Positions 59,470 to 64,000 of a stretch of 64,000 nt of DNA are shown here, one piece after another. A program made the translations under genes and the position numbers. The notes under the pieces are model-generated. The model saw only the letters and a list, made by a program, of their open reading frames with translations. It ran no database searches and was not told the origin of the DNA. Numbering within the stretch: position 1 is the first letter of the stretch; the number at the start of each line of letters is the position of its first letter. This DNA is from Chromobotia macracanthus (Eukaryota > Chordata > Actinopteri > Cypriniformes > Botiidae): positions 6,094,001-6,158,000 of the forward strand of contig JAZGTH010000005.1 in the NCBI GenBank assembly GCA_036877525.1, in the 5' to 3' direction.

Positions 59470-62400
59470 ATGAGCCAGATGGATGAGTTTCATGTGACTG
59501 TTCGAACCTCTGCATCACCTCTTTCAGGAACATATGGCAGCATTTCTATCTCTCTGATTGGTACTCTTTGTGAGAGCCCCCCATTCAAAGTGAATCCAAA
59601 TCAATACCGTCTCCTGCCAGGCTCAGTAAGACATTCACATTTTTAGTAAATTCTAAACATGCCTTTGAATACAGCTGAAGACAGAGTTAAAGGAAAGTAA
59701 AAATGTCAAGGAAATTAGCCTGTAGCTCAACTGGGGCTAGAGCAGGGTGCTATGACAAGGTCATGGTTTTGATTCCCAGGGAACACACAAAGTCTGTAAG
59801 TCACACTGTAATAGAATTTACTAGATGCATGTAAAGTTATGTAAATATAGCCTAAGGCAGACTTTACAATTCACAAATGCATTTACAAGAACAGAATGCC
59901 ATTACAGCGCATTATTCTAAGATGAACGGTGGTAATTGTGGTGTTTTGTCTTTGAAACAGTCCTATACCTTTGTTATCAAGCCTATAAAGGATGTTGGCA
60001 AAGTGGTTCTGGTGAAACTACGTCTTGAGGCTCAGCCTGACTTTCCAGACCTGAACTGGCACTGTCAGGATGTTCAGGTGGGACGGAGTTCTAAAGATCC
60101 CAATATGGAAGTTTTTCCCTGCCATAAATGGATTCAGAGTGCAGATGGTTATGTTGAGCTTCGGAATGAGAAAGGTGAGTGGTTTTTGTTCTCATTGGAA
60201 AAAACCCTGAACGTTAACCTCCCAAATTGTTTCTCCACATAGTAGTTTATAGAGAGAGCGCAGCCTTATTTACTAGTCTGGAAATACGCTATTAATGACA
60301 TTTATTTGAAATCAATCTTTTCTACAACATCCTCAGTGTGTCTGAAACAGCAGGAGACACTGGAAATCCTAAAAGCTCACAGGGAAAAAACCCTTCAGAG
60401 TAAACAGCAGAACATCAGGTACACCATTTATTGGGGTTTGTCCACCACTCATTCATTCATTGCCATTTTTTAATGGTTTATTAAAATTTATGTGGCTAAT
60501 AATAAAAATTTGTTTGTAGGTGGTGCACATTTATTGAAGGTACCCTTCGTGGTTTGGACATATCCACTATGACAAATCTACACCCCAACCTGAATACCTC
60601 CCGTCAACAGTATGGTTTTCCATTCCTAAAGATACAGGATTTGTTCTTATTTATTAATTTATATTTTAGAAGATCTCATGTTGATTGAATTTGACAATGC
60701 AATATCGTCCCTCTGCTTGTCTGTCAGGCCAAGCACCAATATGCACTATCTCAAGGGACTGACTGAGAGAAAAACCTCTTGGAATAGTCTTCAGGAACTT
60801 CATTCGTTCTTTCTTTTCAATGGAATAGAGAACACTATTGCTAGTATGTACAACAAATGCATTTAAGCCCAGAGGAAAATTTTATTGCTCAGAGGTTTTA
60901 TTGCTCCTTCATTGCTCAGGAGATTTGATGGAGTTCTCAGTTGTGTTTCAGTAACAACTTTGTCTCAGATCTTTCTCCTAAAATTGCTTAGGAGAAATAA
61001 AAACCTGAGTAAATCTCAGTACAATTTGAGATATTGCTGAGATCTCTTCTAAAACTCTAATAGGGACTTCTGTGAGATTTATTTGTCTTTTTCTCAGGTG
61101 AAATATCAGACACATGGGAGACTTAAGCAAAAGTTTTCATTTGCTCTCTGTTTAATCTCATTACTGTCTAGAAGAAATAATTGAAATATTAAAGAGATCT
61201 CATCTATGATTTTTCTTTTATATATGGGAATAAACATAAACAGCCACAATATCTAATGCATAATTAAAAATAGTATTACCTCTATTTAATAATTTCTTCT
61301 CTCAACATTGTTCATGTTTTTTACTTTTTGGTTTTATAATTTTCTTGTCCTGCATTTCCCTTAGAATATGTTCAGGCTCATTGGAAAGAGGACGCTTTCT
61401 TTGGATATCAGTGTCTCAATGGCAGCAATCCTCTGTGTATTAAACAAATCCACAAGTTACCACCTAACCTGGCTGTCACGCCAGACATGGTCAAATCTTT
61501 TCTGCCACTGGGGTCTTCCCTGAAGCACGAGATGGAGGTGTGTTTGTGTACGTGTTTGATTTGCGAGGCATTTGAATTTTGTGTGACTTTGTGTTTATAC
61601 CACAGAAAGGACATATTTATCTTCTGGATTATGAGATCCTGGACCAGTTGCCTGCTAATACAGTCAATGGCAAAAAGACCTACTTAACTGCTCCACTTTG
61701 TCTTCTGCATTACAATCAGCATGGAGAACTAAAGCCAATTGCCATACAAGTATGGTTTCTTGTTTCCTTTGGATATCAAAATATCTACATCTGTAAAGTT
61801 GACAAATTGTTAAAATCGAAATCATATCTTTTTTTTACTTTTACTTTTAAGTTTAGTTTAGTATATAAAAAGTTTATTATTTTTATTTTATTATTTCCAA
61901 ACTTTATTATTTCAGCTTCAACAGGCTTCAGGTCCACAGAACCCTGTTTTCCTGCCTTCTGATCCCACACCTGATTGGTTGCTAGCAAAGATGTGGGTGC
62001 GTAATGCAGATGTTTTCATCCATTTTCTGCTTTCCCACCTCCTGCGCACTCATCTTGTAGTAGAGGTGTTCTGTGTCGCCACACTCAGACAGCTGCCGGA
62101 AATCCATCCGCTATACCAGGTACAAATAGACAAACCTAAAGTCATGCTGCAAAGTATAAACAAATAACTTGAGCTCTTAGTATTGTTTATGTGTTTGTAT
62201 ATGGAAAATATGTTTGTAAGTTTATGTGTGATTTTCCTGTAGCTCAGTTGGTGGCACACTGTGTTAGTGGCGTACATAGTTATGAAATGTACATTTAATG
62301 CTCTGTAAGTCGTTTTGGGTAAAAGTGTCTGACAAATGTAAGAGATTATAATTTGTCCTTACACTGGATGCTTTGAATTATTAGTTACTAATGTGCCTCT

Positions 62401-64000
62401 GTTTTTAGCTCCTGATGTCACATATCCAAAATGTTCTTCAGATCAACATTAAGGCTAGAACCAGTCTTGTGGGCCCAAATGGTGTTGTTGACAAGGTTTG
62501 TTCCCTTAAAGGTGCATTAAGTGATTTCTTGAGAAACACTTGATATTTAAAATCAACAGCCAAAGAAACACACCCCTTCCTTAATTGCTCCGCCCTCAAA
62601 ATAACAACACATTATACGACACAGGCAACACAACTAACAGCTGGCACACATGCCTTCTATTGCTAATTGACTATGAGAGAGTTATGGTTTTGTCTGTATG
62701 ATTTTGTCTATGTGCAGACACATTTGTTTTCAACACACACAAAACAAACATCTATTACAAAATTATTTGTTGGGCTGTTGATTTCAATTTTCAACAGCAT
62801 TTCTCAGAAATTGCTTACAGCACCTTTAATATCTGTGAAGTTGGTAGTTTGAGAATGTATTAATACTTGTTAGTTTGGTCAGCTGGTTTTAACAAATTTT
62901 GTTCTGGTTTCACTTTTCTATAGTTTATGTCTTGTGGACTGGAGGCAGCAAAGCAGCTGCTTGCTCGAGGAAGCCGAAATCTGCGCTACAGTTCAATGTG
63001 TGTGCCGGATGACCTGAGATGCCGTGGACTGGACACACTGGAAATCTGCTATTACGCACAAGATGCTCTCAGGGTTTGGGACGCTCTACACAGGTACATT
63101 GAGAAGATCGACAATGTGGTTGAGTCATGATTTGAAGTATGTTTAGTGTGAAGTGTGAATGATTTGCATAATTTACATTTGCATGCAGGTTTGTTGAGGA
63201 CTGGATTAGTTTGTATTACTGTAACGATAAAGATGTTCAGCAGGACTGTGAGCTGCAGAACTGGATTAGAGAGATCTTCATGGAAGGATTCCTTGGTCTC
63301 ACTGAAACAGGTTTCAAATCTCCAAGCAAAAACATAAATCACAGAACTTTGTAGAACATATATTTTGTTCCTATGCCTGATATTCATATACATGATGTGC
63401 CTGGTAGCCCCATCCACTATGAAATGTCATTGGTCCAAAATCCTGCTCCACATAACTTCACATACATATCAAATAGGCTGTGATTGTGTAACGTCCAGCA
63501 GTGGTTTTGCATTCAGTGTGGAGAGAAAAAAATGCCTTAACCTGATCAGTTCATAGTGTAGCATGAATTCTAATGTCCTATTAGTTCACACCTAGTCCAT
63601 TTTTTTCGCTAGAAATGTAAAATGCAAAATATCTTTGCTTTGCCTCTATATTATTCTCTAGGATTTCCACAATCTTTTCAAACTACTGCTGAAATGTGCA
63701 AGTTTGTCACCATGGTGATCTTCTGCTGCTCAGCACTTCACTCAGCTGTGAACTTCTCTCAGGCATGTACAGTATTAATGAATATTCTGAGTGTTTTATT
63801 AAAACAAGCTGCCTCCTGTAATCAGTGGAACCCTAGTCAGTCCACTTTCTATAATTTATGTAATATTGAATGTATGTATATTACATTTTTTTTCTTTCCC
63901 TATTCTAAAATCCCCTGCACATTTAGCTGGATTACAGCCTTTGGATACCGAACAGTCCAGTAGTCATGTTACGCCCCCCACCTCAGACCAAAGGCTTAAA
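59470..64000 (+). CDS. LOX-6: PLAT-domain lipoxygenase, intact to the window end (exons 1-13 in part)
   Basis: Third apparently functional copy, cut by the end of the window in exon 13. Exons: 59470-59625, 59961-60174, 60337-60418, 60520-60609, 60728-60843, 61365-61537, 61606-61749, 61916-62119, 62409-62495, 62924-63093, 63189-63310, 63662-63762, 63927 onward. Lengths and phases equal LOX-2, and no stop is found. The five-histidine motif is complete with Arg between the exon 8 iron ligands, as in LOX-2. The Coffa residue is Ala409 (62454-62456), and the GPNG loop matches LOX-3 and LOX-4. Intron 12 has the GC donor. The terminal residue lies outside the window. Confidence 0.9.

Overview
The window is vertebrate nuclear DNA, most likely from a teleost (cypriniform-like) fish. 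It has short phase-consistent exons with GT-AG introns, eukaryotic tRNA genes, fish-type tRNA-derived SINEs and short inverted-repeat DNA transposons, a LINE fragment and a BEL/Pao-like retroelement. Gene models were built by eye from splice sites, reading phase and remembered family sequences; nothing was aligned by computer.

Left part (1-17.6 kb), ordinary single-copy genes: a GPI-type carbonic anhydrase 4/15-like gene (+, 654-2686, 5' end not found, one apparent 1-base frameshift); argininosuccinate lyase asl (-, 3518-8489, 16 coding exons, 466 aa); crcp, the RNA polymerase III subunit RPC9 / CGRP receptor component (+, 9368-11690, 6 exons, 144 aa), head-to-head with asl; and tpst1, tyrosylprotein sulfotransferase (+, 14404-16721, 2 coding exons). 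The asl-crcp-tpst1 neighbourhood is also found in the human genome (7q11). tRNA-Trp(CCA) and tRNA-Glu(CTC) follow, and a tRNA-Asp(GTC) lies further on at 24.1 kb.

Right part (about 18-64 kb), a lipoxygenase (LOX) gene array: six copies, or remnants of copies, of one 14-exon PLAT-domain lipoxygenase gene in the order LOX-1 (+, decayed), LOX-2 (+, intact, 680 aa), LOX-3 (-, decayed), LOX-4 (-, intact, 680 aa), LOX-5 (-, 3' remnant), LOX-6 (+, intact until the window ends in exon 13). The copies form large inverted repeats. One axis is at about 34-37 kb and is filled by a LINE fragment, a BEL/Pao fragment and TA repeats. A second axis is at about 55.9-56.7 kb and is filled by unrecognised sequence. 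Each complete unit consists of a spacer with a tRNA-Asp gene or its damaged copy, a TATA promoter with a noncoding first exon, a roughly 2 kb first intron, 14 coding exons and a conserved 3' module.

The most interesting signal is that the intact copies differ at catalytically informative residues. LOX-2 has Gly409 at the stereocontrol (Coffa) position, whereas LOX-3, -4 and -6 have Ala. LOX-4 ends in the canonical iron-binding Ile, whereas LOX-1, -2, -3 and -5 end in Val. The Arg between the two iron-binding histidines of exon 8 is Arg, His or Tyr depending on the copy. This looks like a young, rapidly rearranging lipoxygenase family whose members may make different oxylipins.
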